Origin: Bacillota bacterium
GTDB lineage: Bacteria; Bacillota; Clostridia; Christensenellales; Christensenellaceae
Assembly (NCBI GenBank): GCA_023393165.1
Contig: JAEWMJ010000045.1
Coordinates: forward strand, 1-64,000
DNA length: 64,000 nt
Reading direction: 5' to 3'
How positions within the stretch are numbered: the stretch's first letter is position 1; each line of letters begins with the position of its first letter. The notes beneath the pieces are model-generated. The model saw only the letters and a list, made by a program, of their open reading frames with translations, made no database searches and was not told the origin of the DNA. A program made the position numbers and the translations under genes. Below, piece after piece: positions 16,763 through 24,996 of this stretch.

Positions 16763-17707
16763 ATGCTAGAAATAGAAAGACCTAAAATTGAGTGCGTGGA
16801 ACATAATGAAGATAAGACTTATGCAAAGTTTGTAATGGAGCCTCTGGAAAGAGGATTTGGCACAACGCTCGGAAATTCAATCCGCCGCGTGCTTTTGTCC
16901 TGCCTCCCCGGGGTTGCCGTTACAAGCGTTAAAATCGACGGTGTGCTGCATGAATTTGCAACAATTCCGGGTGTAAAAGAGGATGTAATCAATATTGTTT
17001 TAAACCTGAAGAATTTATGCGCGAAGCTGTATTCCGAAGGCGAAAAGACAGTCATATTGAATGCAAAGGGCCCAGGCGTGATTACGGCGGCCGATATTGA
17101 GATTGATTCGGATGTGGAAATTATCAATCCGGATCTTGTAATCGCAACATTGGAGCCAAATGCAACCTTGTATATGGAAATTGCTCTTAAAAAAGGCAGA
17201 GGATATGTACTGGCTGAAAAAAACAAGCTGCCCAACATGCCGATCGGTGTGATCCCTGTGGACTCCCTGTTCACTCCTGTTACCAAGGTCAATTTTGCGG
17301 TGGAAAATACCCGCGTAGGGCAGATTACCGATTTTGACAAACTGACGCTGGAAGTATGGACAAACGGTTCCATCAGCGCGGATGAAGCGACGTCGCTTTC
17401 CGCAAAAATCTTAAGCGAATATCTGGCGCAGTTTATCAACCTGACCGAACACGTGAACGACGTGGAGATCATGGTGGAAAAGGAAGAAGACAAGAAAGAG
17501 AAGATTCTGGAGATCACAATAGAAGAGCTGGATCTTTCCGTGCGTTCGTACAATTGCTTGAAGCGTGCCGGAATCAATACGGTTCAGGAGCTCATTATGC
17601 GCGATGAAGAAGAAATGATGAAGGTGCGTAATCTGGGCAAAAAATCTTTGGAAGAAGTACAACAAAAACTGGAAGGTCTGGGCCTGAGCCTGAGACTGGA
17701 CGATTAG
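16763..17707 (+). CDS. rpoA: RNA polymerase alpha subunit
   Basis: 314 residues. The N-terminal dimerisation domain includes RGFGTTLGNSIRRVLLSCLPG. A Glu/Lys-rich linker near 230-245 precedes the C-terminal helix-hairpin-helix domain (LSVRSYNCLKRAGINTVQEL, NLGKKSLEEV) that contacts UP elements and activators. Standard place between rpsD and rplQ. Confidence 0.98.
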   Translation: MLEIERPKIECVEHNEDKTYAKFVMEPLERGFGTTLGNSIRRVLLSCLPGVAVTSVKIDGVLHEFATIPGVKEDVINIVLNLKNLCAKLYSEGEKTVILNAKGPGVITAADIEIDSDVEIINPDLVIATLEPNATLYMEIALKKGRGYVLAEKNKLPNMPIGVIPVDSLFTPVTKVNFAVENTRVGQITDFDKLTLEVWTNGSISADEATSLSAKILSEYLAQFINLTEHVNDVEIMVEKEEDKKEKILEITIEELDLSVRSYNCLKRAGINTVQELIMRDEEEMMKVRNLGKKSLEEVQQKLEGLGLSLRLDD

Positions 17708-17724
17708 AAACGGAGGGCTTTTAA

Positions 17725-18219
17725 GTGGCGATGAATAAATTGAACAGGCCAAGTGATGAAAGGAAGGCGCTTTTGCGGGGCCTGGTTACTTCCCTCATTT
17801 GGAATGGCAGGATTGAAACCACGCAGGCGAGGGCGAAGGAAGTACGCTCCATTGCCGAAAAAATAATCACAAAGGCCATCAGGGAATATGAAAATACGGT
17901 TAAGGTAACAAAAACCGTTGATAAAACCGAAACGGGGTTCGTAAACGACGCGCCGTCCAAACTGGCGGCAAGACGTCTTATTATGGAATATTTGTATGAT
18001 TTCCCGGAAAAGAAAAATGAAAAGGAAAGCAAGTACGAATATAATAAGCGCACAGGGGACAACAATCACCCTGTAGTCGAAAAACTGTTCAGGGAAATTG
18101 CTCCAAAGTATGACAAACGGGCAAAGGAACTCGGACAGGGCGGCGGTTATACCAGGATCCTCAAGAAGGGCCCGCGGCGCGGCGATGCTGCCGAAATTGT
18201 GATTTTAGAGCTGGTTTGA
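17725..18219 (+). CDS. rplQ: 50S ribosomal protein L17 with internal insertion
   Basis: 164 residues, longer than the 115-130 of most bacterial L17. The N-terminal half (LNRPSDERKALLRGLVTSLI, RAKEVRSIAEKIITKA) and the C-terminal end (YTRILKKGPRRGDAAEIVILELV) are regular; the extra length is a Lys/Glu/Asn-rich insertion around residues 55-115 that includes EKKNEKESKYEYNKRTGDNN. L17 sits near the tunnel exit. Starts GTG with SD GGAGG, 17 bases after rpoA. Confidence 0.95.
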   Translation: MAMNKLNRPSDERKALLRGLVTSLIWNGRIETTQARAKEVRSIAEKIITKAIREYENTVKVTKTVDKTETGFVNDAPSKLAARRLIMEYLYDFPEKKNEKESKYEYNKRTGDNNHPVVEKLFREIAPKYDKRAKELGQGGGYTRILKKGPRRGDAAEIVILELV

Positions 18220-18234
18220 CGAGAAAACGCTGGA

Positions 18235-18263
18235 GGCTGTGGGGTGAAATCCATAGCCTTTTT
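18235..18263 (+). terminator. Terminator of the ribosomal operon
   Basis: An 8-bp stem GGCTGTGG / CCATAGCC (one G-T pair) with an 8-base loop, followed by TTTTTG, 15 bases after the rplQ stop. It ends the alpha segment before the ECF genes. Confidence 0.85.
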
Positions 18264-18361
18264 GTTTATGACTGTGAAAATTTCCCGGAAAATATAGTCA
18301 ATGTTGCTTGATACCGGAAAAGGGATGATTTCCCGGTAAAAGCTTAAAAGGAGAAAATGGA

Positions 18362-19195
18362 TTGGACATCATTACGGCTCAAAATGTGAAATTTGCGTAT
18401 CTTCAGGAAAACGATATCCGTTTCGCTTTAAACGGGGTTGAGTTCACTGCGCAAAAAGGCGAATTTATCTGCATACTGGGTCACAACGGGAGCGGTAAAT
18501 CCACATTTGCCAAGCATATCAACGCTCTGCTGACACCCCAGGAAGGCGATGTTATGGTGGCTGGAATGAATACGCGCGATGAAAAGCTGCTTTGGGATAT
18601 CAGGCGAACCGCGGGCATGGTTTTTCAGAATCCGGACAATCAGATCGTATCCTCCATCGTCGAGGAAGACGTGGCTTTCGGCCCCGAAAATTTGGGCGTT
18701 CCGCAAAAGGAAATTGTGCAGCGCGTGCAAGATGCGCTTTCGGCAATGGAAATGAACGAATTTGCAAAGCGTTCTCCGCATATGCTTTCAGGCGGCCAGA
18801 AGCAGCGCGTGGCGATTGCAGGAGTGCTTGCAATGTTTCCGGATATCATCGTGTTTGACGAACCAACCGCCATGCTTGATCCTTCGGGCAGGGTGGAAGT
18901 AATGGATGCCATTCGTGATCTGAATAAAAAACACGGTAAAACGGTTGTGCTGATCACGCACTATATGGATGAAGCGGTGGATGCGGACAGGGTTTATATC
19001 ATGAAGGATGGAATTATGATCGGAGAGGGGAAGCCCGGGGACGTATTCAAAGACGCGCAGATGCTGAAAGAATCCGGCCTTGTGCCTCCGTTTGCCGTTC
19101 GCATGTATTACGCTTTAAAGGAAAACGGGCTGGATTTGGGCGAATGTCCTCTTCATTCCGAAGAATTGGTGGAACAACTATGCCGATTACTGTAG
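18362..19195 (+). CDS. ecfA1: ECF transporter ATP-binding protein A1
   Basis: 277 residues from a TTG start; the nearby ATG at 18357 is out of frame. ABC ATPase motifs: Walker A GHNGSGKST, Q-loop VFQNPDNQIV, signature LSGGQKQRVAIAG, Walker B DIIVFDEPTAMLDP and the H-loop LITHYMDEA. With EcfA2 and EcfT it powers a group of vitamin-binding S components. Overlaps ecfA2 by 16 bases. A small hairpin (TACCGG / CCGGTA near 18312-18338) precedes the SD. Confidence 0.95.
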   Translation: MDIITAQNVKFAYLQENDIRFALNGVEFTAQKGEFICILGHNGSGKSTFAKHINALLTPQEGDVMVAGMNTRDEKLLWDIRRTAGMVFQNPDNQIVSSIVEEDVAFGPENLGVPQKEIVQRVQDALSAMEMNEFAKRSPHMLSGGQKQRVAIAGVLAMFPDIIVFDEPTAMLDPSGRVEVMDAIRDLNKKHGKTVVLITHYMDEAVDADRVYIMKDGIMIGEGKPGDVFKDAQMLKESGLVPPFAVRMYYALKENGLDLGECPLHSEELVEQLCRLL

Positions 19196-20034
19196 AGAAT
19201 TTGATGTTTACATATATGAAGGGCATGCCATTTGAGCACACGGCCTTGAACGACGTATCCTTTGAGGTGCAGAAAGGCGAATTCATCGGCATCATCGGTC
19301 ATACCGGATGCGGAAAATCAACGCTCATCCAGACAATCGCAGGCCTAATCAAGCCGGATTCCGGAAGAGTGCTGCTGGACGGGGAAGACATCAACGCCAA
19401 GGATTACAATAAGAAAAAACTGCGTTCGCGGGTTGGAGTTGTTTTTCAGTATCCCGAATACCAGCTCTTTGAAGAAACTGTGGAATTGGATGTTGCGTTC
19501 GGGCCCAAAAAGGCAGGCCTCGGTGAAAGCGAAGTTGCAGAGCGCGTGGAATGGGCGCTCGATATCGTAGGCATGAATGTTAACGATATAGGAAAATTAT
19601 CGCCTTTTGAGCTGTCCGGAGGCCAGAAACGCAAAATAGCGATCGCGGGCGTGCTGGCCAACAAACCGGGTATATTGATACTGGATGAACCTATTGCGGG
19701 CCTGGACCCCGCCGGCCGCGACAATTTTATGGATTTTATCCGCCGGCTGAATGAAATAGGAACTACAATTCTGATGATCTCCCATAACATGGACGGGTTG
19801 TGCGAATACGCAAGCAGGATCATTGTTATGCACAGAAGCAGGATCGTGAAGGACGGCATTCCCGAGCATGTGTTTGCCGATCTTGACGGAATAAAAAGTA
19901 TGGGACTTGGCGCAAGCGAGCCGAGGGAGGCAGCTTTTATGCTGAAACAAAAAGGAATCAATATTCCGGACGATATCATCCGTTTTGACGAACTGAAAGA
20001 TTTTATATTGGAGCGTGCGAAAAAAACATGCTGA
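19180..20034 (+). CDS. ecfA2: ECF transporter ATP-binding protein A2
   Basis: 284 residues. The start at ATG 19180 (MPITVENLMFTYMKGMPFE) is chosen because it begins the ABC domain and has GGTGG upstream; the in-frame codon at 19144 lies deep in ecfA1. Walker A GHTGCGKST, signature LSGGQKRKIAIAG, Walker B GILILDEPIAGLDP. Seven bases of its end overlap ecfT, so the three subunits are co-translated. Confidence 0.95.
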   Translation: MPITVENLMFTYMKGMPFEHTALNDVSFEVQKGEFIGIIGHTGCGKSTLIQTIAGLIKPDSGRVLLDGEDINAKDYNKKKLRSRVGVVFQYPEYQLFEETVELDVAFGPKKAGLGESEVAERVEWALDIVGMNVNDIGKLSPFELSGGQKRKIAIAGVLANKPGILILDEPIAGLDPAGRDNFMDFIRRLNEIGTTILMISHNMDGLCEYASRIIVMHRSRIVKDGIPEHVFADLDGIKSMGLGASEPREAAFMLKQKGINIPDDIIRFDELKDFILERAKKTC

Positions 20035-20822
20035 AGAATATTACGCTGGGACAGTATTTCCCGGGCGATTCCGTAATACACAATCTGGATCCCAGAATGA
20101 AGATCATCCTGTCCCTTATGCTGATTATAGTGGTTTTTCTTGTGGAATCCCTTTGGGGATTCGCGGTTTTAGCCCTGTTTTTAGGCATGGTTATAGTCAT
20201 GGCTCATGTCGGCGCCGCGAGCGTTTTAAGAAGCATCAAACCGTTGCTGTTTATTATCGTGTTTACGTTTGTTCTCAACGTGTTTTTTTATCCGGGACAA
20301 ACGATACTGGCCCAATGGGGCAGCGTCAAACTGACGGAGGAAGGTATTTTGAAGGCGGTGCTGATCGTTCTTCGTTTGATGTTCCTGATATTCTCGACAA
20401 GCATACTGACGCTTACAACTTCGCCTATGCAGCTTACGGACGGTATGGAAAGCCTGATGAAACCGCTCAACAAAGTAAATTTTCCCGTGCATGAAATGGC
20501 GATGATGATGAGCATAGCGCTCCGTTTTATCCCCACGCTGGCCGAAGAAACGGACAGGATCATGAAGGCCCAGATGGCAAGAGGCGCTGAGTTTGACAGC
20601 GGCAACCTGCTTAAAAAAGCAAAAAATATGGTTCCGCTGCTGGTACCGCTTTTTGTATCCGCATTCAAGCGGGCGGATGAACTTGCGCTTGCAATGGAAT
20701 CACGCTGCTACAAGGGCGGAGAAGGCAGGACAAAAATGAAGGTCCTGCACATGGCTGGCCGCGACTGGGCGTCGCTCGGCATAACGGCTGCGGTTATGGC
20801 TATTTTGGTGGTGTTTTTTTGA
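20028..20822 (+). CDS. ecfT: ECF transporter transmembrane protein EcfT
   Basis: 264 residues with several hydrophobic helices (about 25-60, 60-85, 105-125, 240-262). The MARGAEF motif and the later ESRCYKGGEGRT motif are the two Ala-Arg-Gly-type coupling helices that touch the ATPases. No S component gene is nearby, as in group II ECF systems that share one energy module. Confidence 0.93.
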   Translation: MLKNITLGQYFPGDSVIHNLDPRMKIILSLMLIIVVFLVESLWGFAVLALFLGMVIVMAHVGAASVLRSIKPLLFIIVFTFVLNVFFYPGQTILAQWGSVKLTEEGILKAVLIVLRLMFLIFSTSILTLTTSPMQLTDGMESLMKPLNKVNFPVHEMAMMMSIALRFIPTLAEETDRIMKAQMARGAEFDSGNLLKKAKNMVPLLVPLFVSAFKRADELALAMESRCYKGGEGRTKMKVLHMAGRDWASLGITAAVMAILVVFF

Positions 20823-21556
20823 GAATCAGGCTTTTGATTGAATACGATGGTACCGGCTATAGCGGCTGGCAGCGGCAGGACGGGGAAAAAAGCGTACAGC
20901 AGGCAATAGAGGACGCCCTCCGGATTCTGACGGGAGAGAAATCCGTATTGCACGCGGCGGGCCGCACGGACGCGGGCGTTCATGCCCTGGGGCAGGTGGC
21001 GCACTTTGATACGGAAAGCCGTATTCCGCCCGATAAGTTTTCGTTCGCTTTAAACACTATGCTTCCGCCGGATATCAGGATAAAGGAATCCGGTATTGCG
21101 GACGGAAGGTTCCATTCGCGCTTTGACGCCAAACAAAAGCATTACAGGTATATGATACAAAATTCGCCGCATGCGAGCGCGGTTCTGCGCAACCAGACCA
21201 TGCATGTGCCGCCAAAAATGGATCTTAAAAAGATGCGAAAGGCGGCGGAATTTCTGGTGGGCACGCATGATTTTGCGGCGTTCACGGGGTCTCCGTGCAA
21301 TGTAAAGACAACGGTCCGTACGGTTTACAGCATAGAAATTACGCAATTGGGCAGCCTTGTACAAATCGACGTTGTCGGCAGCGGCTTTTTATACAATATG
21401 GTCCGGATCATTGCGGGCACGCTGATATATGTCGGTATCGGCAAACTTGAAGCGGAGGACGTCGCATCCATTCTGGAAAGCAAAGACAGGCGGAAAGCCG
21501 GCGTCACGGCGAAGCCTCAGGGATTATTTCTGGTGGAAGTGCGCTATGAATCCTAA
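20819..21556 (+). CDS. truA: tRNA pseudouridine synthase A (positions 38-40)
   Basis: 245 residues from a TTG start that overlaps the ecfT stop by four bases. The catalytic Asp51 lies in GRTDAGVHALGQV. Converts uridines 38-40 in the anticodon arm of several tRNAs. Position between ecfT and rplM is common in Bacillota. Confidence 0.96.
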   Translation: MRIRLLIEYDGTGYSGWQRQDGEKSVQQAIEDALRILTGEKSVLHAAGRTDAGVHALGQVAHFDTESRIPPDKFSFALNTMLPPDIRIKESGIADGRFHSRFDAKQKHYRYMIQNSPHASAVLRNQTMHVPPKMDLKKMRKAAEFLVGTHDFAAFTGSPCNVKTTVRTVYSIEITQLGSLVQIDVVGSGFLYNMVRIIAGTLIYVGIGKLEAEDVASILESKDRRKAGVTAKPQGLFLVEVRYES

Positions 21557-21564
21557 AAAATAGC

Positions 21565-21593
21565 TTGACAGTGCGGTTCTATTTAAGTAAAAT
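21565..21593 (+). promoter_or_regulatory. Promoter of rplM-rpsI
   Basis: Consensus -35 TTGACA (21565-21570), 17-base spacer and -10 TAAAAT (21588-21593). It makes rplM-rpsI independent of the upstream ECF-truA operon. Confidence 0.85.
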
Positions 21594-21596
21594 ATA

Positions 21597-21636
21597 ATGT
21601 GCGTCAGCATACACACAGCCCCGTGTATCGCGCATG
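21597..21636 (+). ncRNA. L13-type ribosomal leader hairpin
   Basis: Directly after the predicted transcription start: an outer stem ATGTGCG / CGCGCAT and an inner stem ATACAC / GTGTAT separated by an internal loop, ending in an ACAGCCCC loop. Known L13 leaders in Bacillota have this position and layout and are thought to bind L13 for feedback control. Assignment is by position and shape only. Confidence 0.6.
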
Positions 21637-21678
21637 GAACAATCATTATCTGATAATAACAAATAGGAGGAAGCCTAG

Positions 21679-22107
21679 ATGAATTCATATATGGCGAAAT
21701 CCGGTGCAGTTGAACAAAAATGGTATGTGGTGGACGGCGACGGTAAAGTTTTCGGCCGTGTGGCCAGCCAGGTCGCATCCATACTGAGAGGAAAAAACAA
21801 ACCGGAATTTACACCCTTTGTAGACACAGGCGATTTTGTGATTGTAATCAACGCAGACAAACTTGTGCTTACAGGCAAAAAATTGGACCAGAAATATTAC
21901 TACAGGCATTCCGGATATCCGGGCGGCCTGAAAGCAACAAAATACCGTGATATGATGCAGACCAAACCGGAACTTGCATTTTACGAAGCGGTAAGAAGAA
22001 TGCTTCCTAAAAACTCTTTGGGCAGAAAAATGTTGACCAAGCTGCGCGTATACAAGGGATCGGAACACAAGCATACTGCACAGAAGCCCGAATTGTTGGA
22101 ATTATAA
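21679..22107 (+). CDS. rplM: 50S ribosomal protein L13
   Basis: 142 residues. WYVVDGDGKVFGRVASQVASILRGK, then the KYYYRHSGYPGGLK motif and LPKNSLGRKMLTKLRVYKG. An early 50S assembly protein. SD AGGAGG upstream. Confidence 0.98.
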   Translation: MNSYMAKSGAVEQKWYVVDGDGKVFGRVASQVASILRGKNKPEFTPFVDTGDFVIVINADKLVLTGKKLDQKYYYRHSGYPGGLKATKYRDMMQTKPELAFYEAVRRMLPKNSLGRKMLTKLRVYKGSEHKHTAQKPELLEL

Positions 22108-22123
22108 GAGGAGGTAGTTTAAA

Positions 22124-22516
22124 ATGGCGAAAGAACAGTTTTTAGGCACCGGAAGAAGAAAAAAGTCTATCGCACGCGTGAGACTGCTGCCGGGCAAAGG
22201 AAATATAACCGTTAACAAGCGCGATCTTGACGAATACTTTGGATACGAAACGTTAAAGATGCTTGTACGTTCTCCTCTGGTTCTGACAGAGACCGTTGGC
22301 TCTTTCGACGCTCTGATCAGCGTTAAGGGCGGCGGATATACAGGCCAGGCCGGCGCTATCCGTCAGGGCATCGCAAGGGCGCTTATCAAAGCGAATCCCG
22401 ATTTAAGAGGGGCCGTGAAAAAGGCCGGGTATCTGACCCGTGATCCGAGAATGAAGGAAAGAAAGAAGTACGGCCTCAAAGCCGCGCGTCGCGCTCCCCA
22501 GTTCTCCAAGAGGTAG
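22124..22516 (+). CDS. rpsI: 30S ribosomal protein S9
   Basis: 130 residues ending in the invariant FSKR tail that reaches P-site tRNA. Contains GRRKKSIARVRL and GGGYTGQAGAIRQGIARAL. The last 18 bases coincide with the attachment core of the integrated element, so the codons for QFSKR and the TAG stop seen here were probably supplied by that element; two further QFSKR-TAA copies remain downstream at 34599 and 40063. Confidence 0.98.
   Translation: MAKEQFLGTGRRKKSIARVRLLPGKGNITVNKRDLDEYFGYETLKMLVRSPLVLTETVGSFDALISVKGGGYTGQAGAIRQGIARALIKANPDLRGAVKKAGYLTRDPRMKERKKYGLKAARRAPQFSKR
22499..22516. repeat. attL core of the rpsI element (copy 1)
   Basis: CAGTTCTCCAAGAGGTAG. The first 14 bases recur exactly at 34599 and 40063 and with one change at 39127. 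Here it doubles as the end of rpsI. Confidence 0.88.
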
Positions 22517-22605
22517 GCTGCAAGGCTTATTGGAACTGCAAAATCCTTTATTTTACTGGCTTTCAGAAGGTATGGGATGTGCTGAAAAGTGTTGGATATA
22601 GGTAC

Positions 22606-22640
22606 GTAACTAACACACAACTAACAGGTAACTAACAAAA
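22606..22640. repeat. Integrase arm-type repeats, left end
   Basis: Three direct copies of AACTAACA at 22608, 22619 and 22630, exactly 11 bases apart. The same word with a degenerate partner 11 bases before it occurs at the right end (34545-34563). Such short phased repeats near the ends are the usual arm sites bound by the N-terminal domain of tyrosine integrases. Confidence 0.7.
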
Positions 22641-22650
22641 TATTTACTAT

Positions 22651-22690
22651 AAAAGGATGTTTTTAATCAAGAAAGCATCCTTTTTTATAT
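22651..22690. terminator. Terminator between integrase and rpsI
   Basis: The stem AAAAGGATG / CATCCTTTT with T or A runs on both sides works in both directions. It ends the leftward integrase transcript. A nearly identical copy lies in the second element at 39259-39297. Confidence 0.8.
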
Positions 22691-23734
22691 TTTGTTGATT
22701 GCGTCTACAAGCTCCTGAACATCAAAGTGCGTATAGACTTTTTCCGTTAACGTCATGGCTCCTGAATGTCCAACGATTTTTTTAATAATCGTTTGATCAA
22801 CGTGCGCTTGGGCAAGCATTGAAATACAGGTATGCCGGCAGCAATGGGGTGTTCTTTTAATATTCAAGTTTTCCATTAACGGCTTAAAGTAGCTGTCATA
22901 GTAGTTCCTGTATAAAAAGTGGTTACCGTCCTCCGTGTGAAGCAGATACTCTTTTTTTGAATCGTACCATGATTTATAAAAGGGTAACACTTTATCAGCT
23001 ATAGGTACTTTGCGTATTCCATTTTCGGTCTTGCTGGAAACAACATCAAAATATAGTTCTTCCAAATGGACATTTTCTCTTTTCAAATCCAAAAGCTCTG
23101 TGACACGGACGCCGCTGTAGATCAGCATAAGGACAATTTGATAATACTTATCGTCTTTCATTGTCCAAGTTCTTTTAACTTCTTCCTTAGTGAACTTTTT
23201 GCGGTCGAATTTGTTAGGGTTCCTGTCCTTATATTTCAGAATATCTATAAATTCTGAATAGTCTTTATTGCAAATTTCGTTCTTCATCCCATAATCATAT
23301 AATTGATGAAATAGGACTTTTAGCTTTCTTAAGGTAGGATAGTTTTTTCCGCAAGTGTCCACTATATTCTGCAAGTCGGCTAGTTTGATTTCCTTAAATA
23401 CTTTTTTGTATAGAGCGTTGCATAGCTTGTAGGAAGCGTTATAACCATGTACATTGGATTCAGAGATTGTTTCAAATTTTGATTTTGACCATTTCTCAAA
23501 TAAATCCTGAAAGGTTAGTTTTGAAGCCTCGACATCAAAAGGATTCTTGTTGTAGTCCGCAAGCATTTGCAAACCCTCTGTACGGCTGGGGGCATATCCG
23601 ATGGTCAGGAAATCCTGTACACGCCGGTTCTTTTGTTCATCAAAATGCCAGCCGATCGTTTTACGGACAGTGTAGGGGTTTCTTCTTCTGCCTGAAAGCT
23701 TATACACTGTGCCGTATCCATTAGGTAATTTCAA
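22685..23734 (-). CDS. int: Tyrosine-type site-specific integrase
   Basis: 349 residues. The N-terminal arm-binding domain (about 1-60) resembles AP2-like integrase domains, the core-binding SAM-like domain covers about 70-165, and the catalytic domain has Arg210, Lys235, His297-X2-Arg300, His323 and the nucleophile Tyr334. It should catalyse integration and excision at the rpsI core next to which it lies. Transcribed toward rpsI and separated by six bases from the regulator gene upstream, with which it forms an operon. Confidence 0.95.
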   Translation of the reverse strand: MKLPNGYGTVYKLSGRRRNPYTVRKTIGWHFDEQKNRRVQDFLTIGYAPSRTEGLQMLADYNKNPFDVEASKLTFQDLFEKWSKSKFETISESNVHGYNASYKLCNALYKKVFKEIKLADLQNIVDTCGKNYPTLRKLKVLFHQLYDYGMKNEICNKDYSEFIDILKYKDRNPNKFDRKKFTKEEVKRTWTMKDDKYYQIVLMLIYSGVRVTELLDLKRENVHLEELYFDVVSSKTENGIRKVPIADKVLPFYKSWYDSKKEYLLHTEDGNHFLYRNYYDSYFKPLMENLNIKRTPHCCRHTCISMLAQAHVDQTIIKKIVGHSGAMTLTEKVYTHFDVQELVDAINKI

Positions 23735-23740
23735 TAAGCA

Positions 23741-24328
23741 TCATTCCTTTCTATTTTTAAAATTACGCCGTGTAAATGGTATATTATAATGCAAGTCTGA
23801 TTTTGCATTGCATAGAGCCTCAATAGCGGAATAGAAATTAACTTTTTCTATGTCGGGAACACCTAGGTATTCGTTTCCGACGAAAATGCCTGGCTGTAAA
23901 GTTGGATCGCAAAGAACTTCTTCATTTGAATCAACATAAAAATAATCTGAAATTCTTCCAATTACAGAATTAGACTGAATTAAGGTGCTGATTGTTTCTA
24001 TATATCTCCTACTCATTGGATCGTCATCATAATGCTTTGCATATTCAAGCAATCTTTCTAGCGCGCCATCTTGAAGGCGGGTAGCTTCTTTAATATCTTT
24101 GAGTTCTGGTTCGGGTGACAGGCTTTTTCCAAGCAGATAATCATAAGAGCATTGAAGGCGGTCAGCAAACAATTCCAGGGTATCAATAGAGTAAAAGACT
24201 TTACCTGAAATATATTTTTTTAGAGTAGACAAGCCAATGCCAGTAATTTCTGCAAATTCTTCTTGTGTAAAATCCCGATCTTTTATCAATTTCTTTAAAT
24301 TAGCTCCGATAATAGACGAATTAATCAT
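23741..24328 (-). CDS. XRE-family repressor of the element
   Basis: 195 residues from ATG 24328, chosen because GGAG lies six bases upstream; an earlier TTG has no site. The N-terminal helix-turn-helix (about 8-60) includes FTQEEFAEITGIGLSTLKKYISGK. The C-terminal half has no recognised domain. It is cotranscribed with int and divergent from the small HTH gene, the layout of a lysogeny-style switch controlling integrase and mobilisation genes. Confidence 0.85.
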   Translation of the reverse strand: MINSSIIGANLKKLIKDRDFTQEEFAEITGIGLSTLKKYISGKVFYSIDTLELFADRLQCSYDYLLGKSLSPEPELKDIKEATRLQDGALERLLEYAKHYDDDPMSRRYIETISTLIQSNSVIGRISDYFYVDSNEEVLCDPTLQPGIFVGNEYLGVPDIEKVNFYSAIEALCNAKSDLHYNIPFTRRNFKNRKE

Positions 24329-24396
24329 GATATACTCCAAACAAATAAAAAATAGACCTTTTTATATACCAATTACGCTGTTAGTATATATCATGA
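24325..24396. promoter_or_regulatory. Divergent control region with inverted operators
   Basis: TCATGATATACT (24325-24336) and its near-inverse AGTATATATCATGA (24383-24396) flank the space between the two divergent regulator genes. One copy overlaps the repressor start codon and the other the opposite promoter area. This is the expected layout for an autoregulating repressor. Confidence 0.55.
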
Positions 24397-24436
24397 CAGC
24401 AGCAATGTCAACAATAGTTTAGAGGAGGTTAGTTAA

Positions 24437-24637
24437 ATGAATAATCTTGAAATCAGAACAGAACTGAAAGCAAGAGGTGTCAAGCAATGGCAGCTTGCAG
24501 AAGCTTTAAATGTCTCTGAATTCACACTGACAAGATGGCTCAGAAAGGAGATGATAGATTCTCGAAAACAGGAAATTATAGACGTGATTCAATGTATGGA
24601 GGCAAAGAAGGAGGGAAAAACGAATGAGCAATGTTAA
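24437..24637 (+). CDS. Small helix-turn-helix protein
   Basis: 66 residues. NLEIRTELKARGVKQWQLAEALNVSEFTLTRWLR is a Cro-like HTH covering half the protein. SD AGGAGG at 24422-24427. First gene rightward from the control region; overlaps the next gene by 14 bases. Probably a Cro- or excisionase-like partner of the repressor. Confidence 0.8.
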   Translation: MNNLEIRTELKARGVKQWQLAEALNVSEFTLTRWLRKEMIDSRKQEIIDVIQCMEAKKEGKTNEQC

Positions 24638-24869
24638 ATACCATATTGAATTACCACCATTTACAGGGAGAAATGTACCGATCGCTGAGATTGCAAAGGC
24701 AATTGGAAAAGATGCACAGTACATCCGGGTTGGATTGCAGCAAGGCGTTTTTAAATTTGGGTATGCCGTTAAATTGGAGAACTCGAGCGAATACAATTAT
24801 TATTGCCCTGACCGGAAGGTTTGGGAAGAACTCGGATATTTTTGTCCGGGTTTACCGGATGTAAGCTGA
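24624..24869 (+). CDS. Small element-borne protein, possible DNA-binding/excisionase-like
   Basis: 81 residues. The middle (VPIAEIAKAIGKDAQYIRVGLQQG) looks like a winged-helix or excisionase-type HTH, followed by FKFGYAVKL and a Tyr-rich end. I do not recognise a named family. SD GGAGGG lies in the end of the preceding gene. The 77-residue frame shifted at 24631 is a shadow of it. Confidence 0.7.
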   Translation: MSNVKYHIELPPFTGRNVPIAEIAKAIGKDAQYIRVGLQQGVFKFGYAVKLENSSEYNYYCPDRKVWEELGYFCPGLPDVS

Positions 24870-24872
24870 TGA

Positions 24873-24899
24873 AAAAACCCTGTGATAAACAGGGCTTTT
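24873..24899 (+). terminator. Terminator after the small regulator genes
   Basis: The stem CCCTGT / ACAGGG with a five-base loop, preceded by A and followed by CTTTT. Confidence 0.65.
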
Positions 24900-24960
24900 C
24901 CCAGATAGTAATGGCCGGTGCCATTGATATCTGAACATGCAAATTTAGTATATCAAAGGC

Positions 24961-24992
24961 TCCGGTCAAAATCAACTTAGTTGATCGGAGGA
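24961..24992 (+). promoter_or_regulatory. Hairpin overlapping the ribosome-binding site of the ATPase gene
   Basis: The perfect 15-base palindrome ATCAACTTAGTTGAT (24971-24985) is extended by TCCG (24961) pairing with CGGA (24986), which takes in part of the SD CGGAGGA. It could be an operator or an RNA hairpin limiting translation. Confidence 0.45.
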
Positions 24993-24996
24993 CAAT

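Noticed and set aside
20015..20494. 159-codon frame on the + strand
   Set aside because: It lies entirely within ecfT in another frame, has no domain and reads as an Arg/Gly/Ser-rich shadow.
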